Translations under genes and position numbers: made by a program | Notes under the pieces: generated by a model | What the model was told of the DNA's origin: nothing | The model's database searches: none | What the model saw: the letters and a program-made list of their open reading frames with translations, nothing else | Part shown: positions 23,212-36,100 of the stretch, one piece after another | Layout of the letters: each line of letters begins with the position of its first letter | Position numbering within the stretch: position 1 is the first letter of the stretch | Origin: Numida meleagris | Lineage: Eukaryota; Chordata; Aves; Galliformes; Numididae | NCBI RefSeq assembly: GCF_002078875.1 | Contig: NC_034415.1 | Span: 22,282,331-22,346,330, forward strand | Reading direction: 5' to 3' | Length of the DNA stretch: 64,000 nt

Positions 23212-26200
23212 GAATGAGGAATGTTATATAACCAAAGGAAAGCAGAGGTGTTTCCCGCTTTCACTGTTCTTAATTAAAATTTAAAAAGAATAAAAAAATA
23301 AAAAGAACCTCAACACTGAAATTGAGAAGGAATTGTTTAGTGCTTGAGTGTCATCGGTGTTGATTGCTCTGGGACAGGAGCTGTCCTCTGAGCTGGTGCC
23401 TAAGCTCCTGATTTGGTCTATGAAATGCCCCTTTCCCACCCTTTTCCTCCTGGCACTGTCCCTTCTGCACCCTGTACAGGCACAGACTGCCCTCTCCTCC
23501 CAAATGACCCAGTTGTTGTTGAGACCAACGCTGGGAAACTACAGTTTTTCCAAAAGCTCTCTTAGCGACGTTGAAGAGGCTCAAGACAGTCATCCATAAC
23601 ACAGAACGTCAACAGCATTAGTTTTTCTATTTCTGTTCCTTCTTTCTGCTCCAAGATGAGTTCTGCTGCAAAGCCATCTCAGCTTCTTGCAGGCACCTAC
23701 CGAAGATGCTTCATCTCCCCAGATTAATGGTAGAGGAATTTAGGAAGTTCCTACACATGTAACTTTGTCCCTTCCCCTGTCCCCAGAGTGATATTGGAAT
23801 TTTCCAGCTGCTTCTCCTGCACATTCCAGTTACTTAAACCAATGGCTCTCAAATGAGGCAACAAATGGACAGGCTGCCCTTTATTCTGCAGCCTTGTGAT
23901 ATTCAAAGTTTTCCTGCACTTGCAGGATTACCATTTTTTGTCACCTGATGAGGACTGTAATACACTCACGATCAGTGATAAATCTCTGTGCTTAGATTTA
24001 GTTGTTCATGAGAAAGATCCCACAAGGGATGCTTCATGTTTAATATTTAAGCCAGGCTAATCAAATTTGATAACCAAATTGACTCCCCATGGCAGGGACA
24101 CCATCCTTCAAAAAGCACACAGAATAAACTCTAGAAGTACCACTGGCAAATGTTAACTGAATAGAGAGTTTATCTTGGGTTTTAATTTTCCATTTTGTAC
24201 TGCTTGCAATTAAAAATAAATGATATAAAGCTGGTTTATAAAAACACTACCAAACAAAAAATCTCTTTACTTGAATTAAGAGCAACAGCCCATGAGAGGA
24301 ATATACTCCACAACATTTAGAGTTCTGGAGGGACGAGTATACATATAAGGATTTTAATTTTCCATGGCCTCTAAGTGTTATAATCTCTATCAACCGTGTG
24401 CACTCTGAGCCCATGGCTAACACTATTGCTTGAACTCTCATTGGTTGTTGGCTTCTTTCTTCTTTAACACCATTTTTATACTCGCGCTGATTCAAGAATT
24501 TGCAGGAATAAAAAAGCTTTTTTTCTACGCTTCTCAAGTCTACAACACGGGTCTGTTATAGGACACTGTGTCAACAAATCACAGATGTCTGCAAGTCAAC
24601 ACAATCGGTGTGAATGGCAATAACTTGCCTCAGGGACACAGGCACAGAAGAAAGCTGGCAAAATTACATTGTTCGAGAGCCATTAAAAGATGACACAGGA
24701 CATTCAGATGTCAGGACTGTCTTCATGATTTTAAGACTAGCATTTGTTTAGTTGCATCCATGACAAATATATCACCACACCTCAGGAGAATTACTTCTGC
24801 AAGGTCATTTTGCATTTATCTTGTGTGCTTCCCTGCAAGTTGTCTTCTCTGGGATCCTCTAAAGTCTTGAGCTCTCTGCCTTTTTCACCACACACACCAC
24901 ATCTTTAGAGACGTATTCTTAACAGTTGGTTTCTCCCTTTGTTTTTCAGTGCAAGACTGCCCAGAAAAAACAGCTCTGTCAGCTCAGTTGCCACACAAAC
25001 ATCTGTTTTAGTACTGCTCCACTAGCAACACCTTTATGTCCCGCTTAGTTATACTAAAACAATGTTTCATTCTATAGGACTACAAGAGTGAAGAGATTTG
25101 ATCCCATTTGTTACCATCAACCACTTTTATGCAATTTGAGAAACATAACCAGATAGGGAAAAAAAGGAGATAAAACCATTTATCTAGAATTTAAGAACCT
25201 CCAACTGTCCAAGCTGATGCCAAGGTTAGTTCTGTGATAGATTGCTTGGAAAAGCTGCAGTGGGAGTATTTCACGTTTCTACCTAGAACTTCTAAAAGCG
25301 GCATGCAAGACCTCTACAAAAACACTCATGTTGTGGAGAGTGGCTACCTTGCAGATTAGAGCCATCCTTCCTTTCTCAGCTCTTTATCTGAGAAACAAGT
25401 GAGCCACACAGCCGTGTGCAACTCAGGATAACAAAGGCAAGGTAAGAAGCCCCAGAGATCTCTAGGCTGATCTCACTGACCTCAGTTCTCTCTTGAGGTC
25501 ATATAGTTATTCTTGATTTCTACATCTTAACAGTAAGCCACTGTCATGATTTAATGGACTTTCATTGGCAAAACATACAAAGTACTTAGGCTGGCAAAGG
25601 GTCCCCTTCAAAAAAGTCACTGCATCTGAGACAGGAATCTGAGAACATTTATCAAATAAAAAGATGAGGTAAGAGATGGCATCCATAGACCAAGTTTCCA
25701 AAGAATTAATGGAGAAGAAGAAAGAGGAATCTATATATCAAATGAGAATCTCCAAGTTTGCCATGAACTATCAAACTAGTCTGGAAAGCAGATTTCTGCT
25801 CCATTGAGTCTTTAATAGCATTGGATAACTAAGATAAACAGAGACAGAAGGGCTGTCTGAGACACATACAAAATTATTGAATTATGACATGTTTGAGAAC
25901 TTATTTACTTTACAGAATGTTTACATAAGGTTCACTTCCTCTTCAAACATAAGCTCAAATATTACAAAGACTTTTTCCCCCTTAATGAGGAGACCACATT
26001 CAACAGTCCTACAAATGTCCATAATTAACTTTTTTTAAGGCACATTCCTAGGAAAGTTTTCCAGGCAGTCACTTCCCCAGAGCCAAAGCAATATCTAGGA
26101 AACCCCAGACTCTCCCTGTGCAAACCAGGCACACATGGAGAAGAAAACACTGGGCATCAAAAGAAACAGGAAAAAGAGGAGATGGGGTAGAAAGTGATGA

Positions 26201-26225
26201 CTGTGAGACTGGAGTTCTACTTTCT

Positions 26226-26310
26226 GCTGTGCTATAGGCACCTGACAGGCCTTATGCCAAGCTCTTAACCTCTCTGTGCTTAACCTTACTATTCATCAGC
26301 TGAATAATAC
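26226..26310 (+). mobile_element. MIR-like SINE remnant
   Basis: The stretch includes gctcttaacctctctgtgct followed by a cttactattcatcagctgaa block and an AT-rich tail, matching the shape of the MIR 3' half (cacttaacctctctgtgcct, then the cagtttcctcatctgtaaaa block). The match is by remembered consensus and is strongly diverged, as expected for an amniote-age SINE. It lies about 240 bases from exon A. Confidence 0.5.
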
Positions 26311-26547
26311 CCTTTTTTGTCATATGAGACCTGTAGGATGCAGTGCTGAGGGAAACTATGTATGTGATTACCTGGTAGAAACAGATGCCAAGCATTTTAA
26401 TGAATACAGGTCACTATATCCAGTGTAGAGATTTCAGATCAGGAACTTTGGTAAAAGAACACTTCCTGTCTTTGTAAGAGAAAATACCATCTCTGATAAA
26501 ACAATTTGTTCTCAGTCAACTGGCTCATACACAGCACTTCTGCTTAC

Positions 26548-26694
26548 CTGAGAAGTGTCATGATTGAATATAACAGCATTCAGGTCTCCACAGTTATAAT
26601 GTTTGATGAGATCTTCAGTGGTATACGGGGCCTGCAAACTGCCTGCTCGGAGACTTTCATGCTGGAGCAGAGTTTGGTTTAGCGCAAAGAGCAC
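26548..26694 (-). CDS. TRABD2B: TRABD2B (TIKI2) internal coding exon A
   Basis: This is an internal exon of a Wnt-inactivating metalloprotease of the TIKI branch of the TraB superfamily. TIKI proteins act at the cell surface or in the secretory pathway and clip the N-terminus of Wnt ligands, which then oxidise and lose activity. On the minus strand the exon follows a pyrimidine-rich acceptor ending TTTCTGCAG, reads 49 full codons without a stop, and ends TCTCAG before the donor GTAAGC. Both ends are phase 0. The peptide opens [10 protein letters not shown], continues through [17 protein letters not shown] and closes NHDTSQ. I recognise this from vertebrate TIKI2 by near-identity from memory. 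It contains one N-glycosylation sequon (NQT). It joins in frame to exon B, 14,935 bases downstream on the minus strand. The paralogue TRABD2A (TIKI1) is very similar here; I prefer TRABD2B because of the [11 protein letters not shown] ending. The family is near certain and the paralogue probable. Confidence 0.93.
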
Positions 26695-27254
26695 CTGCAG
26701 AAATGCAAACAAGAAAAATGGAAGAGGAGTTAAAGATATTAGGTATCAAAGAAGCAAAGTGTAAAAGGCCAAATGCCTTATAAAACTCGCATGCATCTGA
26801 AGTCTACTGACCCATCCTGGCCCACAGCAATACGGGCTGATTGTTACATATTTCCAACTGGAAGGGAACTCCAACCTTCTCTAGTAGAAGTCCTTATTAT
26901 ATGACCCTCCTTATTCCTCATAAAGTCTAACTTCACAACACTGCTCCTGCAGAGGAAACAGTCTGAGAGCTTTTAGGCTGGCTGTGCAGACAACTTGGCT
27001 GCACGAGAGACACTGGAATTAAAATTAGGAAGCTTCTATTTCCTTTGACTATTTCCTGACAGCTATCTTAAATCCAGAGCCCAAACAAAATTGGAAGATT
27101 TTCAATAAAAATCATAATCTTCCAAACCTATGAAGTCACTGTTGTATTTAGGGGGACATTCTGCATGCTTTAAAACCAGAAAACTTAGGTAATTCATTGT
27201 CAGTTTCCCTAGTCTTTCCCCTTCACCTACCCTTTTGCAAAACAAACAGAGATA

Positions 27255-27450
27255 CTGAACTGTAGCACTGGCACTGGACACAGTACTCCCCATGTGGCCT
27301 CACCAGGGCAGAGCAGAGGAGGAGGAGAACCTCCCTCAACCTGTTGGCCACGTTCTTTTTAACGCATCCCAAGATACCATCAGCCTTCTAGGCCACTGCT
27401 GGCTTATGGTCTACCAGTCGTCCACCAGGACACACTTGCACAGAGAAAAC
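27255..27450 (-). mobile_element. CR1 LINE fragment, old, inverted
   Basis: Read on the plus strand, this is a diverged reverse-complement copy of the 3' part of a CR1 element. Recognisable blocks, in order, are a cactggacacagtactcc-type block, a ctcaccagggcagagcagagg block, an acctccctcaacctgttggc block and a gataccatcagccttctagg block, then a tccaccaggacac block. Each matches the remembered CR1 consensus with many substitutions and small deletions. It lacks the terminal 8-base repeats, so it is an internal fragment. The exact edges are uncertain by some tens of bases. It lies about 560 bases upstream of exon A in the gene's direction. Confidence 0.85.
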
Positions 27451-30109
27451 AGAATCCTTCTTCGTATTTCTGTACTCCCAAAATGTCCTTGATGATGATG
27501 AAAGCTTCTCACATTTATAACAACAGTGCCCTCTCCATTCCAATGAATAGCTGTCGTCTCAAATCTTGGGTAAGCAACACATGCTGAGCTCCAGCTGGCC
27601 CAGCCATGCCTGCAGCCTGTGACACATATTCTTACTCACATGCTTAACTTTAAGTAATTGAACTGACTTTAAGCATTAAACCCCAAAGGAGTTTAAAATT
27701 AATGATGTACCACTGTCTTTGCAACTTGGAAGTCCTTACTGGTTTACAAACACGGTTTCCACTGAAGTTGATCTGAAGGAAGGGAAACTGTCAATTGGGT
27801 TTACTGCTGCAAAACATCAGGTATATAGCAAATAAGATCTGAGAAAAAAATGCTTAAAGGAATAAGAAAATAAAAGTATCTCCAGGGCATTAATAGCCTC
27901 TTAATACAAAGCTGTTAGATGCTCACTAACATACACACGTTCTGGTTGTTATTTTTTAATTTACTTCTTAAAAACATAAAGATGGTCTTTCAAACGAACC
28001 TGCTACGCCTCTACCTTGCAACTGGTTGCCTCTTAAGATCCAAGCCTAAAAGATTTCCTTGTTCAGATCTAAGGGTCTCTTCAGGCTTTTCTACAAAGAG
28101 ATTTATCTTTCCCAGGACCGTAGAGTAAAGCTAAGCATCTTCCTAACTTAGTTTTCCTGTAATTCAAAAAATCTGCAAAAAATACAGTTTAAAAATTTCT
28201 AACCTTTGAAGGATCTGAGCGTTCTCTTTTTTTCCCTAAGGGCTACAGCTCAAAGAGGAAACGGTTCATCCCAGGATTTCCTGGGGATTCTAAACATTTT
28301 GACTAATAAAAATAAGAGCTAAGAAAAACTTTGACAGGAAACCAAGAGCAGAGGTTTTCCCGAAATGCTTTTAGTAAAATCCTTCTCATTTTTGATTTTT
28401 TAAACAATGGATGTTGCTGGAATTTTATATACAAAAATTTGCATACATATACAATACAAACAGCCAGACAAACTTTGAGGGTAAGACAGTGTTTTACAGT
28501 AAAATATTAAGGAGGCAACAAACAAATCCTTACTTTACCCTAAATGCTCTTTTTTTGTTGTTGTTGCTTTGGTTTCCTGAGGAAACCAGTCCTCCGCATT
28601 CATGCTCTATGCTTCCTCCTAATAAGTTTGGAACCTATTAGCTGATTTCAGTCATATTCGCAGAGGGTTAGAGGTCTTCAAGAAAATTGCCTGCATGCTC
28701 CTTGAAAATAAGCATTTGGCTGCAGAAAAGGCCACAGTGTGAGCTCGCTTGTTTTGAAACACCAAAGACATCACATGGGAAAGAAGGAGTTTATCGGAGC
28801 TTGCAGCAGGAGACAGACCCTGGTACATGGGCACCAGACTTAGGTCAGTGCTTGTCTCAGGATGGTCATGTTCCTGCTCTCTGCCCCTGTGCTGTAAGGG
28901 GACCTAGAAACGCTGCCAGCTGAGCCCTGGCACCTTGCTGACCCCATAGGGAAGCCAATCACTGCCTTGCAAGCTACTGCCCAAAAAAGCAACTTCAGAG
29001 ATTGTATTCTGGGATGGGAGTTAAAATTAGAAACCCGAGTATTTGCATACGCTCAAGTGAAGCTTCAGCCACTTGAGAAGATTTCTAGAGAACTGCTGCT
29101 TAACCTAGCCACAGTCACCGTACTTTTGGGTTGGGTGGCTCAAAACACACGTAAAGAGAGGCAAGGTCTTGCAGCAGCCGCCTGCTTGCTGGATTTGTAG
29201 GCCATTTCCTCCAAAGTCAGGTTAAAGCCATCTTAAAAGCTGCATTTATTTTTCCTTACTGTTCAGATAATGCCACAAAAACAATGCTGTTTCCTTTCCG
29301 CCTCCCTATCTTATTATCAGTGACCCCGTGACCTCCAGTCCAAACCCCTATCTGAGCTAAATCTCCCAGAGGTGCCTGAGATTACCGCACAACTGAGGGC
29401 TTCAAAATAAATACACTGAAAGCGACTGCCTATGCACAGTCCCACCTAATAAATATAGCAGACAGTATTTGTTCTGGGAAGCGATGGGAAGTTATGAGCT
29501 TGGCGCTGGGAAACAGCATTTTATTCATGCAATTTACGATCCTGACAGCTGTGTGCTCTGAAGGCCAGTTCTGCATGGTTGTCTCCGGCCCCAGTTTGCA
29601 ACCAGTCGAACACGGACAACAGAAGAGCATTTTCACCCTGCCAGGAAGAAGCCTTTCTACCTACGTGGAGTCATTCTCCTTAGCAAAGCAGCAAACCAAC
29701 ACAGATTTTATGCGCATGTTTGGAGACACCAGCTCAGCCCCTAAGGCAAGCCTTAAACCTTATGGTCCTGCTTTACTGCCTAAGAGAGCAGGTACCATCA
29801 ACCCCACACAGCACCAGGAAACACTGGGCAGATCTTTTAGCAGCACTTCTGCACAGACTATTGCCATCACAAGGAAAAGGGGCCTGGACGTGGCCAGTTC
29901 TTCCATGGGAAGGTCAGAGGCAGGGCTGGGACAGGGAAGGAGCTCTGCATTACTGGTGACCTCCACTCAAGGTTTTCCCAGGAAGGAGGAGATCTGCAGA
30001 ATCCTCAATATTAATTTCTTAGGGAACAAAATTGCTCAGTTTCTTATATCTACGCCAACTGTTCTCTCTATCACCCAGCAGCCCTTGTGCTGCTGCATTG
30101 CTTCAGCCC

Positions 30110-30164
30110 AGGAACTAGATGATCATTAAGGCCCCTTCCAACTCAAGCCATTCTATGATTCTAT
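30110..30164 (+). mobile_element. CR1 LINE 3' tail, plus orientation
   Basis: The block has the typical CR1 3' end: aactagatgatcattaaggc, then ccccttccaactcaagcca, then the terminal repeat attctatgattctat. Only the last 55 bases or so are recognisable, consistent with the severe 5' truncation usual for CR1. It overlaps the C-terminal codons of the longest open frame in the window (29494-30129), which argues against that frame being a gene. Confidence 0.85.
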
Positions 30165-31977
30165 CGACCTTTGGTCTTTGGCTGTGGTCATCCTAGGCAT
30201 TTCAGTTGCAGCAAAATCTGGAGGTATCAGTCTTTGCCATCCCTGTGCAAACTCGCTGCAGGCTTCTCTGAGGGATCAAACAAGCTGAATGAAGACCCTA
30301 GCAAATGACTTTACTGATTACGTTTACGCCACAAGCAGGATTTACTTCCCTCCACACCTCTGGATTAGTCAGGAGTCAATACTAATGGAAAGTAATGGCA
30401 GCAGAAGTCTATCTCACATTTAAATCAACTGGAATGCTCAAACCACTTACTTTCAACTTCAAAAGACAAAACATTAGAAAACCTCTCAAGTGCTCACATA
30501 AAATGAGCAGACAAAACCTGTACTAGGTCTCAAGGTCCCAAAGGGGGCTGGCATTGCTTAGAAGCGTTTATATGTACATACATAACACTGCAGATTGTCA
30601 TGGGACAGTTTGAGCTTCATTTTCCCAAAGCCATGGCATTTGCTGGAGGTAAGGAGAAGCTATCTGATTTTATGTGAGATTTTAATGAGATGTGGCTTGT
30701 AGGCAAGTAAATCCAGTCCACAGAAACAGACCTAAGAAAGCATTGCCACCTTTCCAGACAGTGAGAAGTGAGTAGATGTGTACCCTGGCCTTAGAAGCAC
30801 TTGAGGCATTCCATCACAGATCATGTTCTTCATTGTATTTGGCTTTGGGAGCAAAGCAAGATAAAATTTCCTCTTATTCCAAGATACTCTTGCAAACCAT
30901 CACAACGTATGGATTCTTTCCCATGACCATCAATGAACATCAACTTATGGATGCAGAGGCAGCTGTGTTCGTTCAGCTCTACATTTTTAATACTTTTGCA
31001 TATGTGAGTGAGTTGACGTCAGCTGATTATCCTGTTACAGCTTTCCAAGTAAAACGCTCACATGCTTTGTCAGAAACCCATTTCGTTTATTAAACTCCTG
31101 TCGTTCCCCCAGTTCTGATGACAGCTCAACTCTGTGCCTATCACCTCATCTAGGAGGCAATACTATGGATTACCAAACAAATGGAAAGGTCCCAGGGCCA
31201 TCTCTTCGGTTTTCTGACTATAGTCCCAAACAGTGCCACAATGGAAAAACAGCTTCATCTGGGCATCTAGGAAGCCATCATAAAGAATGACAAGGAAGCA
31301 CTGTTACCAAGTGAAATATTTGAATGGTCTCGAACGTTCTTATGAACTATTTTGCTAATAAAATAGGAAACAAATTCAGGAGTTACAATGGAAGGAACAA
31401 AATTTGTGTTAGACTGAAAAGAAAGGGACTGGTATTCTGGTGTGTTTGCTATTGAGAAGATTTCAGAAGTAAAGGAAACTGAAAACTCTCACACCAAACT
31501 TTGCTGTGCAGAAGAATTTGATTGTCATGATGGAGAAATCACCTTCCGTTCCTAAACTTACTAAGGCTGAACCATAAGCACAGCATTCATATGACTCCAG
31601 TAGCTGGAGTTACAGGATGACCCCTGCATAGAACCGTGATTAATAACAATACCGCAAAAACAAGTCCTTAAGTTTCATAGCGTGATGTCATCTCTTGGGC
31701 AGGGAACTATTGCTTTCTTTTGCTCTCTCTTTTGGACAAGTGCCAGCACAATGCAAATACTAAATGAACATTACTGGAAGCTTTTGGGTGAGTATATCCC
31801 ATCAGTGCTCATACTGAGACTCAAGAAAAGAAGTGCTCGCTTTCCTGCTCAGCTCAAAACAAACCACTGCATAAGTACTGAGGTGTACTGTTCTTCAGGG
31901 ATTCTTGTTCTGTTGTTATCATTCTCTGTACTCAAATAGAAAATCAAATATACTGTTTCAGGTCAAAATAATGGCCT

Positions 31978-32015
31978 GGAGGGAAAAAAAAAAGAAAAAA
32001 GAAAGAAAGAAAAAG
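31978..32015. repeat. Purine (GAAA-type) tract
   Basis: Thirty-eight uninterrupted purines, with a gaaagaaagaaa core at the right end. Confidence 0.9.
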
Positions 32016-32700
32016 TGAAAAATCAAAGTCCCTGATTTTCCAGATTAATGAAAAGCAATAAAAGTGTTTGTCCAAATCTGTTCAGTTCCACTGGTTTCTA
32101 GAAGACGGGTTTCCCCTTTCCCTGAATCTTTTGCACTGTTGCTAGGAATTAGTGAGCTGTGAAACTCACCTAATGAGGTCAGCATCAGGAAATAGCTCTG
32201 AAAAAACAGGTCTCAGAGGAACTATAACGGACTCCCTCAGTGTCCAAGAGAAATCCTGGATGCATCGGCACATTGTGCTGCTGGGGCCACTGGAGGAACG
32301 CACCTTACTTTGCTGTTGTTGTTCCTATAAAGGGACAGCTAAGGAAAGTGAAACTATTAACTCATCCACTGGAATTTCTGCTCAGAAAACCGTGCCCCCT
32401 GTTAAAGCTCCTCATAAAAGCCTTTCAGCTAGTTGGTTCCATATGTTCCCCAAACCCACAGTTATTGCTTCTGAAAGGCAGGAGTAGTTAAGAGTCTGCG
32501 GCTTGGCACTGACCAGGGAGACCTAAGGACTTTGCTTTTTCTCTCCCTTTCAAACTACCAATTAACCAGTTTAATAAAACAGTTTGAATCTGACCAAGGT
32601 GTTTGGAGAAACCCCTAACCACGACAAATCCTACCGGTGACATGCAGGCTCGGCCTGGTGCGGAGCATTTGTATTAATAACACGCAGCCCTGACACTAAC

Positions 32701-32855
32701 CACAGAACCATAGAATGGTTGGGTTGGAAGGGACCTTAAAGCCCATCCAGTCCCACCCCTGCCAAGGGCTGTGTGCCCCCCGCCAGATCAGGCTGCCCAG
32801 GGCCCTGTGCTCCTCCAGGGATGAGACATCCACAGCTCTCTGGACAGTCTGTTCA
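32701..32855 (-). mobile_element. CR1 LINE 3' fragment, inverted
   Basis: This is a clear, comparatively well preserved CR1 3' end in reverse orientation. It starts cacagaaccatagaatggtt, continues ttgggttggaagggacctta, then the ccatccagtcccacccctgc block, a caggctgcccagggccctgt block and a catccacagctctctgg block. It is truncated at its 5' side at about 32855. Its similarity to the consensus looks higher than that of the 27.3 kb copy, suggesting a later insertion. Confidence 0.92.
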
Positions 32856-33084
32856 TCTGAGACTAAAATAGGTTTTCTGGGGGGCTGGACATACCAGGAG
32901 GAGATAAAGTCTCCAGCCCCGTGCATCCAGAGGTCTCGATGAAGTATTTAAGTTGACTTCTGGGAGCTCAGCACTAGCTTCAACCCTCTGACTTTTCTCT
33001 TTATACAAACCACCCATTAAAAAGTTAACAAGTGCCAAAGTAAAAATCTGATATTTTCTTTGTGTTTCATTGAATCAAGGCATA

Positions 33085-33126
33085 AAAGCAAACAAACAAA
33101 AACACCAAAACAAACCAAAACAATAC
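33085..33126. repeat. CAAA/CAAAA-rich low-complexity run
   Basis: Irregular repeats of caaa and caaaa units without any G after the first bases. This is simple low-complexity DNA. Confidence 0.8.
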
Positions 33127-36100
33127 CTGGACAGAAAGCACTGCAGTGTGCATGAGACCCCCATTCCTTCAATACTATGACTTCAACACACTATTGCTGT
33201 AACCCAGGGAGGATTCTCCAGGTTGATAGCAGCTCTTTCATTCCCTATGCTGCCCACACCATACTACTGCTTCTGCACAAGATTTCTGGCTTCAGCAGAT
33301 ACAGGTCTTCAGTTACACAAGGCCATAAAGACAACAAATAAAGACAATGGAATAAAACCCTAACCTAAGTTAATTCCTGTCTAGATAGAACTTTAGAAAT
33401 ACCATATAATTCACATTACATGTGCTACAAATGCCCCACTTTAACTAAGCCAAAACATCCCAAAACAAGGTCTTAACTATGTCAGAAGCAGCTGTAGCAC
33501 AGGCACTAACAGAAGAAGGATAAGACCTGAAACCTTTCCTTCTAAATATATTGAACTGAGTTATTTTCTAGAGGCACTCAGAGTTCATCTTAATTTAGAA
33601 GAAAGGAAAAGAAAAAAAGCTTTGATACGGAATTTCCATTCTTTCCCGCTTTGTGGACCATGACACCGCAGCGGAAGGATGCACTCTGAATGTGCTCACC
33701 ACAACACTGGCATCTTCTCTTTTGCCATTAACTCAGCTTGACATCAAGTTAGGAATGGTGTAAATGCAAAATGAACGTCGTCAATGCAAATGTGATTCCA
33801 TCACTAAGGGACATAAAGTGAGTTCAGAGTTGCTCACTCTGATGTCCTCTGCATCGCATCAGAATGCTCTTTTGAGCCATTAAGAACATAGCTATTATTC
33901 TGTAATATCTAAATGCCACTGTGCTTCGAGTGTACTGCATACATAATGTAGAAAAAATAAATGCTTATGTATATAGGGTAACGTGGTGGCTCCATCATGG
34001 GGCTCCACAGGCTTTCATTAGCGCCTTAGGCACCAGAATAACTTGTTCTTTTTCTCAATCGACTCTATGAGAGAGTAGTACCTGGGAAGCATTACCCTCT
34101 GCTTTGGTCCATCACCAAACTGAAGCTTCAACAAATAAATTAAGAAATCATTCTAACAAAAGCACTCATCCTAGATAAGCCCAACACCTCCAAAAGTGTC
34201 TGGTAACAAATACTTTGGAAAAGAACCTAAGAAATGAGGTGAGCAGAGCATGAGTCTTCTTCAGAAACAACTTCCCACCTTTTGGAAATCTGCCTCTTCC
34301 CCTCTTGCTCCTTCCCTCCCACCCCCCTGCTCCTCCTTGAAGCTGAAGTCACTGCTGTGCTCACTTGCACGGCGTTATTTAGGAGCAGCTGGCTCCCCGA
34401 TCTTTGCAGAAGGAAAGTCACATCAGTTCCACATCTGAGTCTGCTACTTTGCTCAGCACTCGTATTCCTAAAATCGATGCCTGGCAGGATGCCCAGGACC
34501 CAAAGGGCATTGTCCCCGATCATTTTCCTCCACCTTAAATGGGCACATTGTCTCCGCTTTCAGGATCATCACTTTCAAAAGAGGCAAATGAAATCTTTCC
34601 CAAGAACCTGAAACCACATTTGTGCTCTTGAGTCACCAACAAGGCTGTTAGCGGGCACTTGTGTGGTTTTGATTTTGCTTTTTTGTCTGCACTGTAACAG
34701 AAGGAATGTGGAAACATACACCCCGCGGGGCGGCTCGTGCCCTGGTGACAAGGGGCTACAGCAAAGGGGCACCCTCATGGAAAAGGGTAAAGCTTTGGGA
34801 AGCTCCTCCTGGTTACAGGCAATCAGCCTGAGACGCTTTGTTATAAAAGCCCGGTTTAACGATATGCTATGTATCCACCCATTGAAAATCCAGCCTGTCC
34901 TGGGTATATTTAATTTGGGGTTTTATTCATATTACTGCTTAATTTTCAACTGCTTCTTTTTAATTACCAGCTGAAGCTACATAGTAAAATGGACTAGCCT
35001 TACAGGCATGTTTTTCTTTCTATTATATTACAGTGAGGCAGCAGATTAACTCCTTCAGCCATCCCAGTTTAACACCTTGCAATGCCAGCACAGCCCATTC
35101 CAGACTGCTGCTCCTGCAGCAAGAAGGATGAAGAGGACACAGAGACCCACATCCTAGATTTCCAGCTCCCAGCCCTGGGTATCAGCATGAACAGGTGCCA
35201 ATTTCAATGTACATCAACATGACAGAGCATAAATCGTGGCCCTTCAGCAGCAGGTATGCTTTCTAGCAAGGCAGATGGAGCCTCTGGCCAAGGACAAATG
35301 GTTTGGAGCACAGCTATGCTGGTTTTCTAGCCTCCAGGTGAGCACGGCCAAGCTGGCTGCTGCAGAAAAGGGAACTTCTCCTAAGACTGATGGTGACCGC
35401 ATCCTCATGAGCTCAGCAGGGAAAAATAAAAATTAAAAAATAATCAAGATTTGGAATAGCATGAGAAAAGGAAACCTTCAAGATGGAGCAGGGAGCTGTA
35501 CTTGTCAGAGATAAGGTAGTTTCTTGATTGTTTGTTTATTTTTCAGCTTAGCATTATCTCAAGTTTGAATTTATTTTATCACACAAAATGACCTTGCAGG
35601 TAGTATATGGGGAAAATGATGAATAAATTGTCCCTTCCTAGCTTGAGAGCAGCCACACAGGTCTGTGCAAGGGCAAGATGGCACTGGAGTACGAAGAAGA
35701 AACGTCAGATCCACAAGCTCTGCCTTTATGGCCCAGGGAGGGCTGGGCTCCCAAGCTAACTGTATATCACTATAGCCATGCTGCAGACTGTAGGACTCTC
35801 GCCTTGGAAGCACCAAGATGCATCAAGATCACTCATCTCCAGTTAGCCAGGGAAAGAAAGTGACCTACCCATCAAATCACAGCAGCTCAGATTTCTGCTA
35901 TCACCCACTCGCAGCCAGGCACTCGCCTTTAAGCTTAGTGGAAGCCAAGAATAATTACTTACTATTCAGTGAGCTATTTACATCAGTTACTCACCAAATA
36001 AATTCTGCTAATAAATAGGCTCAAAGAGACTGCAATCTATTCTCAGTAAAGTTTCCAAGACAGAAGAAATTTATAAAAATAATTATTTGAAACAAACTAC

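Larger units (their letters stand above)
11613..26547 (-). other. TRABD2B: TRABD2B intron between exons A and B (14,935 bases)
   Basis: The intron is bounded by GTAAGC at the exon A side and TTGCAG at the exon B side, so both ends are directly visible and its length is exact. It is phase 0. Contents: a pyrimidine tract at 13933-13977, a GT microsatellite at 14175-14210, purine-rich tracts near 15887-15938 and 19247-19390, A/T runs at 20129-20151, 21377-21403 and 23197-23211, a tiny CR1-like tail at 16885-16900, MIR-like SINE remnants near 15.6 and 26.25 kb, and a possible regulatory patch at 19650-20080. All open reading frames in it are short and unlike any family I know. Confidence 0.9.
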
